The position numbers were made by a program, and so were the translations under genes. This document shows, one piece after another, positions 1 to 8,584 of a DNA stretch of 35,472 nucleotides (the stretch's first letter is position 1; each line of letters starts with the position of its first letter). The notes beneath the pieces are model-generated. The model saw nothing but the letters and a program-made list of their open reading frames with translations. It searched no databases and was not told the DNA's origin. The DNA is from Planctomycetota bacterium. Lineage in GTDB: Bacteria > Planctomycetota > GCA-002687715. The DNA is taken from the NCBI GenBank assembly GCA_002683135.1, contig NYSS01000005.1, positions 1 to 35,472 of the forward strand, in the 5' to 3' direction.

Positions 1-293
1 CCTTGGAGGAAGAGATGGTCGAGGCCTCCAATCCATGCGTTGCCTTCTGAGAACGCGAGGCTGTAGCCGGCGAAGGCCCACACGCAGCCGACGACTCCGA
101 GTGAGCAGAAGCTCATCATCATCGTGTTGAGCGCGTTCTTCGAGCGGACCATGCCGCCGTAGAAGAACGCCAGCGCCGGTGTCATCAACAGCACCATGGC
201 CGTCGAGACCAGCACCCAACCCGTATCCGCCGCGCTGATCCCCTCCAGCAGCACAGACGAAGAGCCCAAAAAGGGCTCACTTGACGCAGTCAT
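1..293 (-). CDS. amt: Ammonium transporter (Amt family), N-terminal part, cut by the window edge
   Basis: Reading the minus strand from the ATG at 293 gives about 97 residues with no stop before the left edge. After a short N-terminus come the residues ADTGWVLVSTAMVLLMTPAL, then AFFYGGMVRSKNALNTMMMS, which is the characteristic first transmembrane segment and loop of Amt/MEP/Rh channels. A second hydrophobic segment follows (FCSLGVVGCVWAFAGYSLAF). Family members move ammonium across the cytoplasmic membrane. A purine-rich GGGGAGAGG lies just upstream of the ATG, which supports the start. No obvious cleaved signal peptide precedes the first membrane segment. The partner gene often found with amt (glnK/glnB) cannot be seen because the gene runs off the window. 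The family call is firm; transport specificity is inferred. Confidence 0.93.
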   Translation of the reverse strand, partial: MTASSEPFLGSSSVLLEGISAADTGWVLVSTAMVLLMTPALAFFYGGMVRSKNALNTMMMSFCSLGVVGCVWAFAGYSLAFSEGNAWIGGLDHLFLQ

Positions 294-566
294 CCACCTC
301 TCCCCGCGTGAACAGCTCCTGCTGACCTGATTTCGCGCCCCCGCCCCTGGATATACATGATTCTCCCCGAGCTTGCCGACGGAAAACGCGGGCGTGAGAC
401 GACGTGATGGTCGGGGTGTCATGGACCCACGCGACGGCCACCCACCTCAAATCACCTCACGCTCGCGTTCGCGGGTCTGACACACCCGCGACGCTCATCG
501 CCGACGAGGCGGGCACGATCCAGATGGCTGATTGACGCACTACAGACGCCGTCATACGGTCCCGCG
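294..566. other. Divergent intergenic region between amt and the large dehydrogenase fusion
   Basis: These 273 bases separate two divergent start codons (minus-strand ATG at 293 and plus-strand ATG at 567), so both promoters should lie here. I see a purine-rich ribosome-binding site for amt immediately beside its start, but none in front of position 567. No convincing sigma-70 promoter pair, operator palindrome or RNA gene was recognised. Confidence 0.5.
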
Positions 567-3500
567 ATGCGCTGCCTGCTACTGCTGCTCGCGGTCCTCT
601 CCGCCGCCAACGCTCAAGAACTAGAACTCCAGAAGGGTGATCGCATCGTCTTCGTCGGCAACACGTTCGCGGAGCGTATGCAGCTCTTTGGTTGGTTCGA
701 GACCTTCCTGCACACGAGATTCCCGGATCATGACCTGACGGTCCGCAACATGGGCTGGTCCGCCGACGAGATCGGCGCACGCCCGCGCCCGCTGGGTTTC
801 GGAAGCCGCCAGCGCTACCTGGCCGAGGAGGGAGCAGACGTCGTCATCGCATGCTTCGGCATGAACGAGTCGTACGCTGGGGAGCAGGGCCTACAGCCCT
901 TCCGGGGCGCCCTGGACGCGTGGATTCGCGAGCTGCTCTCGCGCCCCTATAACGAGCGCTCGCCGCCGAGGCTGGTGCTCGTCTCACCCATCGCACACGA
1001 GAGCCTGGGCGGGATGCTGCCGGATGGTGACGCGCACAACGGGGTCCTGGAGCGCTACTCGCGCGTGATGGCAGAGACCGCTCGGGCACACAGCGTCCCG
1101 TTCGTTGACCTGTTTCATCCAACCCTGAAACACGCGGGGAAACCCCTCACCTCCAACGGCATCCACCTGACGCGATACGGCTACTGGCGCGTGAGCCAGA
1201 TCATGGCTCGAGCCCTCGGGTTGATCGATGGGGTCCCTCCGCCAGACGCCGCCACACCCCTGGCCTCTGCGGAGGCCTTACGCCGCGCTGTCCACGACAA
1301 GAACGACACCTGGCAGCTGCTCTGGCACGGTCCCAACATGGAGTACGTCCACGGACGACGGAACCGACTGGGCGGGGCCAAGCGGATGCCCGCCGAGCGG
1401 GTCCAACTACGAGACCTGCTGCGCCAGATGGACGCGCGCATCCGGAGCATGCCCAAGCCACCGCCGGGGAGCATCTGGCGTTCAGAGCCCGGCGGCAAAC
1501 CACACTGGATCACGCCCCCTGGCTACGAGGAGCTTGACCTCCCCGCCGTCGTCTTTGAGGACGACGTGCCCGGGACCATCCTGGACCCGGCGGCGGCCTT
1601 GAAGTCGTTCACTCTCCCGGATGGCTACGAGATCAACCTGTTCGCGTCTGAGCTGGACGCACCGGTGTACAACCCCGTCGCCATGAGCTGGGACGCCCAC
1701 GGTCGGCTGTGGGTCGCCACATCACCCACCTGGCCACACCCCATCCCAGGGCAGGCCCCGAATGACGCGATCATCATCCTCCAGGACATCGATCGCGACG
1801 GCGTCGCGGACAAGCACACCGTGTTCATGGACGGCCTCGACATGGTCCATGGCCTCGCCCTCGGTGACGGCGGCGCATACATCTCCCAGACGCCCAACCT
1901 CATCTTCGCTCGGGACACGGACGACGACCTCGTCGCCGATTCATTCGAGGTGAAGCTCCACGGCTTCGGCGGCGAGGACGTGGAGCACTCCATCAACAAC
2001 TACCGGTGGGGGCCGGACGGCGCGCTGTATTTCATGGAGGGCATCTTCTTCCACACCCAGGTGGAGACGCCCTTGGGGCCGCGCCGCCTGCTCGACGGCG
2101 GCGTGTTCCGCTACAAGCCGTCCACCGCACGCTTTGATGTCTTCGCCTCGTACGCGTTCTGGAACCCCTGGGGTCAGGTGTTCGACGCATGGGGGAGGCA
2201 GCTCGTGCTGGACGCTTCGTCCCACGATTACTTCAACGCCAGCGTCCTCGCCTCTCCCTTCGTCTACCCGAAGCACAAGCAGAACCGTCACGGAGCGCTC
2301 TCCTTCGCTCCCGGGGGGCTCGGCCCGGCGGCGGGTATCGAGATCATCCGCAGCCATCAGTTCCCCGACGAAGCCCAGGGGCGGTTCATGGCCAACCAAC
2401 TCTCGGGTGGGTTTCGCGGCACCCGCTGGTTCGACATCCAGGACCGGGGAAGCTCGTACGCCGTCACGCAGGTGGACCCACCCCTGCTGGTTTCCAGTGA
2501 CCCCCATTTCCGCCCGATCGCCATGAACTTCGGCCCCGACGGCGCCCTCTACCTCGTCGACTTCTACTCGCCCCTGATCGAAAACACGTCCGAGCCGAAA
2601 CGCGCGCTCGGCCGGGACCACATGCACGGACGCATCTGGCGCATCCGCCACAAGGGCCGTCCGCTGCGCCCCCAACCCCAGATCGCGAGCGAGTCGGTGC
2701 CGACGCTCATCGAGCTCCTGCAGGACGCCGAGGAGCGCACCCGAGAGCTGGCGCGACGGGAGCTGCACGAGCGGGGCGCCGAGGCCGTCCTCCCCCACGT
2801 GAACACGTGGACATCCCAACTCGATCGCACGAAGGCCGACCATGAGCGCCACCTGCTGGAGGCCTTGTGGCTGCACCAGGCCTTCGAGGACGTGAACTCC
2901 GCGCTGCTGTCGACGCTCCTCGACGCCAAAGATCCGCGGGCGAGGGCAGCAGCGACCCGAGTCCTGCGCTTCTGGCAAGACCGCATCGACAATTCTCTGT
3001 CGCTCCTCGAGGCGCTCGTGGAAGACGATGACGCCAAGGTAAGGCTGCAGGCGCTCCTGGCGTGCGGCTTCGACGGGTCGCCCCGGGCGCGAGCGGTGAT
3101 GCTGCGCGTCACCCGACACGCCATGGACGACGGCCTGCGCCACGCCCTCGATGACACCACGCAGGCCTTTGATCGGCGCGGCGTCGCAGCGACCCTGCCC
3201 GGGTTCCCGGAGGGAGACGCCTACGTACTGCGCCGCATCCCGTCATCTCGGCTCGTGACAATGAAGCGAGGCGCCTCCGTCTGCCGCGAGATCGCGACAC
3301 GATCCGGGCTCGACGCCTCCCTGCGGCGAGACGCGCTCGCGACATCGGCGCAACGCAAGGGGACCACCTTCATCGCCGAGCTCCTGGACGCCCTCGCGAC
3401 CACGAGCCGCGAGGGGACAACGAGGCAAGATGTCCGCGCCGACCTGATACAGCTGCTGATGGCGCGACCACGGCCGGAGTTACGGCGGGCGATGGAATCC

Positions 3501-4967
3501 TTGAGCGCGCTCGCGTCGGGAGCCAAGCACGCGGACTCACGCGCCGCCGGATACGCAGCCATGGTGGTCGCCCGGGGCGCAGAAGAAGGCTGGGCCTTCG
3601 CAGCGCGGACGGACGGGGTGACCCACCTTCTCGAAGGGGTGCGCGTCATTCGCGAGCCGACTACGCGGGCTCAGTTGACCGGACAGATCAACTCCCTGCT
3701 CGCGCCGGAGACGGCGCCTCCCTTGCGACGCGCCGCCATCCTCGCGCTCTCTTCCTTGTCCGGCGTCGACGACACGGTCTTCGCCACCCTGGCCAGCCTC
3801 CTGCGCGACCGAGACGATGTCGACACCGCGATCACAGCCCTCGCGCGCGTACCCTCTGCGTTCTGGCCACGAGACAGGATCGCGGCCGTGGCGACAGACG
3901 TGACGGCCCACGTGGCGAACGTCGAGCCCGAAGACCGGGGCCGGCCGACCTTCAAGCGCGCGCTACGGTTAGCCAACGAACTCGTGTCGCTCCTTGACCC
4001 CGTCGCCGCCAAGCCTCTCCAGGACCGCTTGGGCAGCCTGGGGGTCCGTGGGCTGACCGTGCGCGCGGTCCCCCACCTCATGCTCTTCGACAAGACCCAC
4101 CTCGTGGTGGAGGTGGGCGAGCCCGTCGAGTTGACGTTCGAAAACCCCGGCGTCATGGGCCACAACCTGGTGATCGTCAAACCGAGAGCCTTGGAGGAGA
4201 TCGGAGGACGGGCCGACGCCATGGTGGGGGACGTCGCGGGCGACCCAGCCCATCGCTTCGTCCCCGACTCCGACAAGGTCCTTCACCACTCGGGGATGGT
4301 GAAACCCCGGGAGGCCGTGACCCTCTCATTCGTGGCGCCGACGACTGCTGGCGCCTACCCCTATCTCTGCACCGTGCCGGGACACTGGGTGCGCATGAAC
4401 GGCACGCTCCACGTCGTCGCGGACGTCGCCCAGTGGGTCCGCGAGAACCCGGAGAAGGCCTTCGGCAGCAACCCCTTGGCTCGGGTCCAACCTCGAGACT
4501 GGAAGCTCGACGATCTCACGGGTGACCTGTCCAGCCTCGCCAGCGGCCGCGACGGAGACCGAGGCAAGCGCCTGTTCGCAACGCACTGCAGCCCGTGTCA
4601 TCGCCTCGAAGAGGCCGGATTCGTCGTCGGCCCGGATCTGATCGAGGTGTCTGCGCGGCTGAGCCCCGCGGAGATGCTCGCGGAGATGCTCATGCCCTCC
4701 AAGAAGATCGACGACGCATACCGAAGCTGGATCATCACCACCCGGGACGAGGAGGTCGCCTACGGGGTGATCGTGGAGCGGACCGATGATTGGATCCGCG
4801 TCGTCGAGAACCCGCGTCTGGACAAGGTGGGCGTAAAGCTGCCCCGCGACCAGATCGCGGAGATGCGTCCGTCGGGCACGTCCACCATGCCCATGGGCGT
4901 CCTCAATCCGCTCTCCCGCGACCAGATCCTTGACCTGCTGGCGTACGTGCGATCGGTCGGCAAATAA
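567..4967 (+). CDS. Secreted multidomain protein: SGNH-like domain, PVC-type dehydrogenase propeller, HEAT repeats, cupredoxin and cytochrome c
   Basis: A 1466-residue exported protein. Residues 1-16 form a signal peptide ending in ANA. Residues about 25-215 resemble an SGNH/GDSL hydrolase, with GNTF in place of the GDS block, a GMNE block, and a C-terminal SNGIHLTRYGY block. Residues about 345-700 match the PVC-type membrane-bound dehydrogenase propeller (FTLPDGYEINLFASELDAP, WGPDGALYFMEG, MNFGPDGALYLVDFYSP). Helical HEAT-like repeats follow to about 1160. Residues about 1175-1290 form a cupredoxin with plausible type-1 copper ligands His1199, Cys1268, His1273 and Met1277. The last part is a c-type cytochrome with CSPCH (Cys1341, Cys1344, His1345). 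The likely role is periplasmic oxidation of a carbohydrate-type substrate with electrons leaving through copper and haem; the substrate is unknown. The architecture is known in Planctomycetota and Verrucomicrobiota. No ribosome-binding site is evident upstream. Confidence 0.9.
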   Translation: MRCLLLLLAVLSAANAQELELQKGDRIVFVGNTFAERMQLFGWFETFLHTRFPDHDLTVRNMGWSADEIGARPRPLGFGSRQRYLAEEGADVVIACFGMNESYAGEQGLQPFRGALDAWIRELLSRPYNERSPPRLVLVSPIAHESLGGMLPDGDAHNGVLERYSRVMAETARAHSVPFVDLFHPTLKHAGKPLTSNGIHLTRYGYWRVSQIMARALGLIDGVPPPDAATPLASAEALRRAVHDKNDTWQLLWHGPNMEYVHGRRNRLGGAKRMPAERVQLRDLLRQMDARIRSMPKPPPGSIWRSEPGGKPHWITPPGYEELDLPAVVFEDDVPGTILDPAAALKSFTLPDGYEINLFASELDAPVYNPVAMSWDAHGRLWVATSPTWPHPIPGQAPNDAIIILQDIDRDGVADKHTVFMDGLDMVHGLALGDGGAYISQTPNLIFARDTDDDLVADSFEVKLHGFGGEDVEHSINNYRWGPDGALYFMEGIFFHTQVETPLGPRRLLDGGVFRYKPSTARFDVFASYAFWNPWGQVFDAWGRQLVLDASSHDYFNASVLASPFVYPKHKQNRHGALSFAPGGLGPAAGIEIIRSHQFPDEAQGRFMANQLSGGFRGTRWFDIQDRGSSYAVTQVDPPLLVSSDPHFRPIAMNFGPDGALYLVDFYSPLIENTSEPKRALGRDHMHGRIWRIRHKGRPLRPQPQIASESVPTLIELLQDAEERTRELARRELHERGAEAVLPHVNTWTSQLDRTKADHERHLLEALWLHQAFEDVNSALLSTLLDAKDPRARAAATRVLRFWQDRIDNSLSLLEALVEDDDAKVRLQALLACGFDGSPRARAVMLRVTRHAMDDGLRHALDDTTQAFDRRGVAATLPGFPEGDAYVLRRIPSSRLVTMKRGASVCREIATRSGLDASLRRDALATSAQRKGTTFIAELLDALATTSREGTTRQDVRADLIQLLMARPRPELRRAMESLSALASGAKHADSRAAGYAAMVVARGAEEGWAFAARTDGVTHLLEGVRVIREPTTRAQLTGQINSLLAPETAPPLRRAAILALSSLSGVDDTVFATLASLLRDRDDVDTAITALARVPSAFWPRDRIAAVATDVTAHVANVEPEDRGRPTFKRALRLANELVSLLDPVAAKPLQDRLGSLGVRGLTVRAVPHLMLFDKTHLVVEVGEPVELTFENPGVMGHNLVIVKPRALEEIGGRADAMVGDVAGDPAHRFVPDSDKVLHHSGMVKPREAVTLSFVAPTTAGAYPYLCTVPGHWVRMNGTLHVVADVAQWVRENPEKAFGSNPLARVQPRDWKLDDLTGDLSSLASGRDGDRGKRLFATHCSPCHRLEEAGFVVGPDLIEVSARLSPAEMLAEMLMPSKKIDDAYRSWIITTRDEEVAYGVIVERTDDWIRVVENPRLDKVGVKLPRDQIAEMRPSGTSTMPMGVLNPLSRDQILDLLAYVRSVGK

Positions 4968-4982
4968 CCGCAACGAAGCGCG

Positions 4983-5828
4983 TCACGCCAACCGATACCC
5001 GGACGCGACCTGATCCAGGTGGGTGAGGCTACGGCGAATACCATCCTCCACATCCGCCGTGGGCTCGTACTCAATCAGATACACACCATCGAACGACATG
5101 CTGGCGAGCAGCGACGCGTAGTCCATGTCATCCTCGCCGATGGCCACCGCGACCCAGCCGTCCCCCCGCCGCGTCCAGTCCTTAAGGTGACAGTAGTTGA
5201 TGCGGGAGTCGATGATCTCGAGTCCGTAGCTCTTGTCATCGGGCCGCGCGGCCTTGATGTTGCCGGGGTCGTAATTGAAGCCGACTCGCGGCGGCAGCTC
5301 GCGCATCATCCGACGCAGCCCGTCCGGATCGGTCGTCGGCGTTCCGACGTGATTCGCCGAGCCATCGTCGTTGAAGCTGATCGCCCCGTGGGTCTCGATG
5401 GCGATGACGAGCCCGAGCTCTTCGCACAGCGCGTCGCAGATGGAGAACGCGTCGAACATCTGGGTCCAGAGGGGCTCCGTCATCGCCGCCGACGCCGTGA
5501 ACCCGGCGAACAAGCGCACGTGAGTAGCCCCGCAATCCGCGGCGACACGGATCTGATCAACGACACGAGCGACCGTCGCGGCGTGACCCTGGCCATCCGG
5601 CAACGTGAAGTCGTTTTCGATACAACAAAACGGCGCCGCGACCCCGTGGTCCACGGACAGCTTCCGCAGGGCGGCCACGTCGGAAGCGGACGGAGCTTCC
5701 GGGAGCCGACCGACCTGGCCGCCGCCGATGCCAAACTCCAGATATCGGAAGCCGAGCCGCGCCGCGATTTCGAAATGGTCCGCGAGAGGCAGCTCGCGGA
5801 ACCCCCATTCACCACAGCCAACGATCAT
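4983..5828 (-). CDS. Sugar phosphate isomerase/epimerase-like TIM barrel protein
   Basis: A 281-residue xylose-isomerase-like (AP endonuclease 2 family) TIM barrel. It begins MIVGCGEWGFRELPLADHFE and has the usual pattern of strand ends carrying metal and substrate residues: FRYLEFGIGGG, THVRLFAG, LVIAIETHG, VGFNYDPGN, NYCHLKDW and GVYLIEYEP. Such proteins isomerise or epimerise sugars or cyclitols, often with a divalent metal held by Glu, Asp and His residues at the barrel mouth. The reading frame stays open for 37 more codons upstream, but that extension is Arg/Gly-rich and unlike the family. The ATG at 5828 has GGGAGAG upstream at a suitable distance and gives the usual N-terminus. It lies convergent with, and 15 bases from, the large dehydrogenase fusion. 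The substrate cannot be predicted. Confidence 0.87.
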   Translation of the reverse strand: MIVGCGEWGFRELPLADHFEIAARLGFRYLEFGIGGGQVGRLPEAPSASDVAALRKLSVDHGVAAPFCCIENDFTLPDGQGHAATVARVVDQIRVAADCGATHVRLFAGFTASAAMTEPLWTQMFDAFSICDALCEELGLVIAIETHGAISFNDDGSANHVGTPTTDPDGLRRMMRELPPRVGFNYDPGNIKAARPDDKSYGLEIIDSRINYCHLKDWTRRGDGWVAVAIGEDDMDYASLLASMSFDGVYLIEYEPTADVEDGIRRSLTHLDQVASGYRLA

Positions 5829-6273
5829 CGGTCTCTCCCGCGGGGTGCGGCGCTCACGCACACTGGCACCATCAAGGCGCACGTCTCGCTTGGTGCCTGC
5901 TTCGGCTCCCCCGCTGCTTCCGTCATCGAACGGACACACTACCCCATCATGGGGCGAAGAACTCTCTGCGTTGCCCGCTCCAATCCTCCCGCGAATTCGG
6001 AAGCCGACTCACATCTTCGCGCACGCTTGGCCAGGCGCGCGTCAACGATCCGCCGCTAACACGCCATGGTCGGCACGGCCCAGTAGCAAGCCGCTCAGCC
6101 CGTCCTGCCCGACGAAGCCGCGGGCGCTGACCGACCGCGCACCACGTAACCACCACCACGGTCTCGCGATGTCGACTCGTGACGCCCCATGGGGTCACGT
6201 CGTTCAAAGAGAGAGGGCGCGCCACCCATCGCATTTCCGCGAGTTGACGCGCCCTGTCCCCTTCACCCTCGAG
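5829..6273. other. Gene-poor stretch between the TIM barrel start and tRNA-Trp
   Basis: About 445 bases. The reading frames that cross this stretch are arginine-rich and have no recognisable domain, so I treat them as chance frames in GC-rich DNA. It should hold the promoter of the minus-strand TIM barrel gene and the downstream region of tRNA-Trp. The only structure I noticed is the inverted repeat at 6214-6255, listed separately. Confidence 0.5.
6214..6255 (-). terminator. Possible hairpin downstream of tRNA-Trp
   Basis: An 8-base inverted repeat, AGGGCGCG at 6214-6221 and CGCGCCCT at 6248-6255, lies 19 bases past the 3' end of tRNA-Trp on the minus strand. The loop is long (26 bases) and it is followed by CTCTCTTT rather than a clean T run, so termination activity is only a possibility. 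Confidence 0.3.
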
Positions 6274-6346
6274 CAGGGGCACGAGGACTTGAACCCCGAA
6301 CCTGTTGATTTGGAATCAACTGCTCTGCCAATTGAGCTATACCCCT
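6274..6346 (-). tRNA. trnW: tRNA-Trp (CCA anticodon)
   Basis: The minus strand folds into a standard 73-base cloverleaf. The acceptor stem pairs AGGGGTA with TGCCCCT (one G-T pair). The D stem is GCTC/GAGC with loop AATTGGCA. The anticodon stem is GTTGA/TCAAC around loop TTCCAAA, giving anticodon CCA for tryptophan. The T stem CGGGG/CCTCG encloses TTCAAGT. The discriminator base is G, as expected for bacterial tRNA-Trp. The 3' CCA is not encoded (CTC follows), so it would be added after transcription. It follows a minus-strand zinc-ribbon gene by 70 bases and is not beside secE/nusG, a common location elsewhere. Confidence 0.96.
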
Positions 6347-6416
6347 GTGGAATGGTCAGTTTAGGAAGACCAAGGGGCGGGTCAAGGACTGGCGAAGACG
6401 CGGTGCCGCGGGCACC

Positions 6417-6905
6417 TCACTCTTCCGGGTCGGGGGCGGCTTCGCGATCCCTGCTGTCGATCCAGAACGGCTCACCCTGGCATCGGGTGACCTCCGCCGT
6501 CCAGGAGTGGCAACGCCAGGAGGGGACGAGCTCGGCCTCGAGGACACCCAGGAAGATGTCCATGGTCGCCACCTCGCATTCCACGCCCTGCTCGTAGATG
6601 AATGGAACCGACGCGTCCCAGTTCATGCGGTCGTAGAGAAAGGCGGAGACCTCAAGGTGATCGGCGAGACGGTCGTGAACCGCGACGATCTGCGCCACGG
6701 CCGTCGTGCCGCCCTCCTGATCAGCGTGATACACGAGGTACTTCTCAGCGTCCGAAGCACGAAAGACCCGCTGGATGCAAAAGCGGTCTTCCTCCAGGAA
6801 CACCTGGCGAAGACGCGTATCCCAGCACTTCGGACAGAAGCGCGGCTCGGCCAGACCCTCCGGCAGTGACGCCGGGTTCTCCTTACAGATGCGACAGGTG
6901 CCCAT
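6417..6905 (-). CDS. Conserved hypothetical protein with an N-terminal zinc-ribbon-like motif
   Basis: A 162-residue protein of unknown function. The N-terminus has two Cys pairs, CRIC at residues 4-7 and CPKC at about 24-27, spaced like a small zinc ribbon. The rest is acidic, with no signal peptide or membrane segment, so it is probably cytoplasmic. The middle (YLVYHADQEGGTTAVAQIVA) looks like a folded alpha/beta domain, but I cannot name it. Its start lies 9 bases after the stop of the lipoprotein gene at 6915-7508, so it is probably the last gene of a minus-strand operon with that lipoprotein and the aldo/keto reductase. The Cys spacing and the absence of in-frame stops make it a convincing gene; the function is open. 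Confidence 0.72.
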   Translation of the reverse strand: MGTCRICKENPASLPEGLAEPRFCPKCWDTRLRQVFLEEDRFCIQRVFRASDAEKYLVYHADQEGGTTAVAQIVAVHDRLADHLEVSAFLYDRMNWDASVPFIYEQGVECEVATMDIFLGVLEAELVPSWRCHSWTAEVTRCQGEPFWIDSRDREAAPDPEE

Positions 6906-6914
6906 CCGTGTCCG

Positions 6915-7508
6915 TTACCAGTGCCACCCCGGCCCCCAGTGCAGCCCTCGGTGCCTGCGACCGTAGAGGACGCCGCCGGAAAAAAAGACGGGGCGGCGCT
7001 CGATGCGGACCGGGAGAAAGCGGCTCTGGTGCCGGGTTTCCTGCCCACGGAATCGATATCCCCAATCGAGGGTCACCGAGCCGGTCGTCTTGAGCGCGCC
7101 GGGCGCGCCGGCGTCGTAGAGCACCTCATAGGAGGCTCGTTGATGGGCGCCCGCGGCCATGGTGGTCTCCGAGGCTCCCGCGGGGAAGGAGACCGAGACG
7201 CGGTTCCACGCCCGGCCTTCATCGTCCTTGAGGGTGAGCCCCTCAAGCGGGAGTTCCACCGTGTCCTCGCTCGCGTTGTCGAGTACGACGGTGACGCGAA
7301 CCGTATCGGTCTCTCGATCGCCGACCTTGTCGTGGGTCTTGCCACCCATACTGATCGTGATCGCGCCTTCCCGTCCGGCGTCCGATTCGAGCACGTGCCG
7401 CACTTCCCGCACGGTGGACCCGTCAGCGCCGACGCCGTCGAAGCGGTAGGTCCGCATGGAGCATCCGGCGAGCAAGGACAACAGGATGACGAACGGAAGA
7501 CTCCGCAT
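6915..7508 (-). CDS. Putative lipoprotein of unknown function
   Basis: A 197-residue protein starting MRSLPFVILLSLLAGCSM, a classic lipoprotein signal with lipobox LAGC, so Cys16 would be lipidated after cleavage. The frame is open 15 codons further upstream into the preceding gene, but only the ATG at 7508 places the signal at the N-terminus. The mature part is rich in beta-strand-like segments (TVRVTVVLDNASEDTVELPL, SYEVLYDAGA, GSVTLDWGYRFRGQ) and looks like an immunoglobulin-like or DUF-type beta-sandwich on the membrane surface. The C-terminus is rich in Arg, His, Gly and Trp. It sits 22 bases after the aldo/keto reductase stop and 9 bases before the zinc-ribbon gene, which suggests co-transcription. 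No specific family was recognised. Confidence 0.75.
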   Translation of the reverse strand: MRSLPFVILLSLLAGCSMRTYRFDGVGADGSTVREVRHVLESDAGREGAITISMGGKTHDKVGDRETDTVRVTVVLDNASEDTVELPLEGLTLKDDEGRAWNRVSVSFPAGASETTMAAGAHQRASYEVLYDAGAPGALKTTGSVTLDWGYRFRGQETRHQSRFLPVRIERRPVFFSGGVLYGRRHRGLHWGPGWHW

Positions 7509-7530
7509 GGGTAGCAGGGTAACAGAAGGC

Positions 7531-8469
7531 CTATCCGAGGATCGCAGCGACACGAGCCATCACGTCATCCGTGAGGCGGTCAACGACATCCGAAGCCCCA
7601 AGGTTTTCCTCCAACTGTGCGCTGCTCGAGGCGCCGAGTATGACCGTGCTCACGTGCTCGTTTCGCAGGCACCAGGCGATCGCCAGCTGGCCCATGGAGC
7701 ATTCGATCTCATCCGCCACGCCCTGGAGTTCCCGTACGGTCGCGATCCGTTCTTCAGATAAACGGGACTGCAGCCAGGACTGACGCGCGAGCCGACTATC
7801 TTCCGGGATCCCCTCGTTGTACTTCCCCGTCAAGATGCCAGAGCTGAGCGGACTCCAGATGGTCGTGCCCATGCCGTATCGTTCGTAGAGCGGCGCGTAC
7901 TCTCGTTCGACGCGGTCACGGGCGAACATGTTGTATTCGGGTTGCTCCATCGCCGGAGGGATACAGCCCAGCTCCTTGGCGAGGGAGTGCGCCTCCTCGA
8001 TCTGCTGACCCGACCACTCGGAGGTCCCCCAGTAAAACGCCTTGCCCTGGCGCACGATCACGTCCATCGCGCGAACCGTCTCTTCGATGGGAGTGTCCGG
8101 GTCAGGTCGATGGCAGAACAGGAGATCGACGTACTCGAGGCGCAAGCGCCGGAGCGCGTTGTTCGTGCCCTCCATCAGGTGCTTCCAGCAGAGCCCCTCG
8201 TCGTTGGGGCCAGGTCCGCCCCAGAAGATCTTGGACGAGACCACCAGGTCTTCGCGGCGGTACTCCTCGAGGGCCACGCCCATGAGCTCTTCCGCCTGCC
8301 CCTTGGCGTAGGCCTCCGCGTTATCGAAGAAGTTCACCCCGGCGTCGAACGCCTGTCGCATCAGCTTCTTCACGTGGCCAATATCCAGCTGCGGGCCGAA
8401 GGTGAGCCACGACCCGAACGAGAGCTCGCTCACCTGCAGCCCGGCTTTCCCAAGTCGCCTGTACTTCAT
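7531..8469 (-). CDS. Aldo/keto reductase, potassium-channel beta-subunit-like
   Basis: A 312-residue NADPH-dependent aldo/keto reductase covering the whole (beta/alpha)8 fold. It starts MKYRRLGKAGLQVSELSFGS, typical of the Kv-beta/YghZ-like branch. The catalytic tetrad is intact: Asp49 and Tyr54 in FFDNAEAYAKG, Lys80 in SSKIFWGG, and His120 in LLFCHRPDPDTP. The GTSEWS strand and the C-terminal cofactor segment (VILGASSSAQLEENLGA) are also present. Such enzymes reduce aldehydes or ketones in the cytoplasm; the substrate is not predictable. It is the first gene of a likely minus-strand operon with the lipoprotein and zinc-ribbon genes. The opposite strand carries the unrelated gene at 8585-9595, about 115 bases away. 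Confidence 0.93.
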   Translation of the reverse strand: MKYRRLGKAGLQVSELSFGSWLTFGPQLDIGHVKKLMRQAFDAGVNFFDNAEAYAKGQAEELMGVALEEYRREDLVVSSKIFWGGPGPNDEGLCWKHLMEGTNNALRRLRLEYVDLLFCHRPDPDTPIEETVRAMDVIVRQGKAFYWGTSEWSGQQIEEAHSLAKELGCIPPAMEQPEYNMFARDRVEREYAPLYERYGMGTTIWSPLSSGILTGKYNEGIPEDSRLARQSWLQSRLSEERIATVRELQGVADEIECSMGQLAIAWCLRNEHVSTVILGASSSAQLEENLGASDVVDRLTDDVMARVAAILG

Positions 8470-8584
8470 CTCGCTCCTCCGCGAGCGTCAGGATACCGGC
8501 AAGACGGGCCGCGAGCGGAACGGCCTCCGTCTCACGCACCCCCCTCGTTTCCCCGCAACGCTCGCTCTTTCCTATGATCAGCCC

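Noticed and set aside
1941-3143. Minus-strand open frame of 400 codons
   Set aside because: It lies wholly inside the large dehydrogenase fusion, has no domain resemblance and reads as Arg/Val/Glu-rich shadow sequence, common opposite GC-rich genes.
5947-6282. Possible small gene between the TIM barrel and tRNA-Trp
   Set aside because: The 111-codon minus-strand frame overlaps the 3' end of the tRNA gene, lacks a ribosome-binding site and shows no recognisable sequence.
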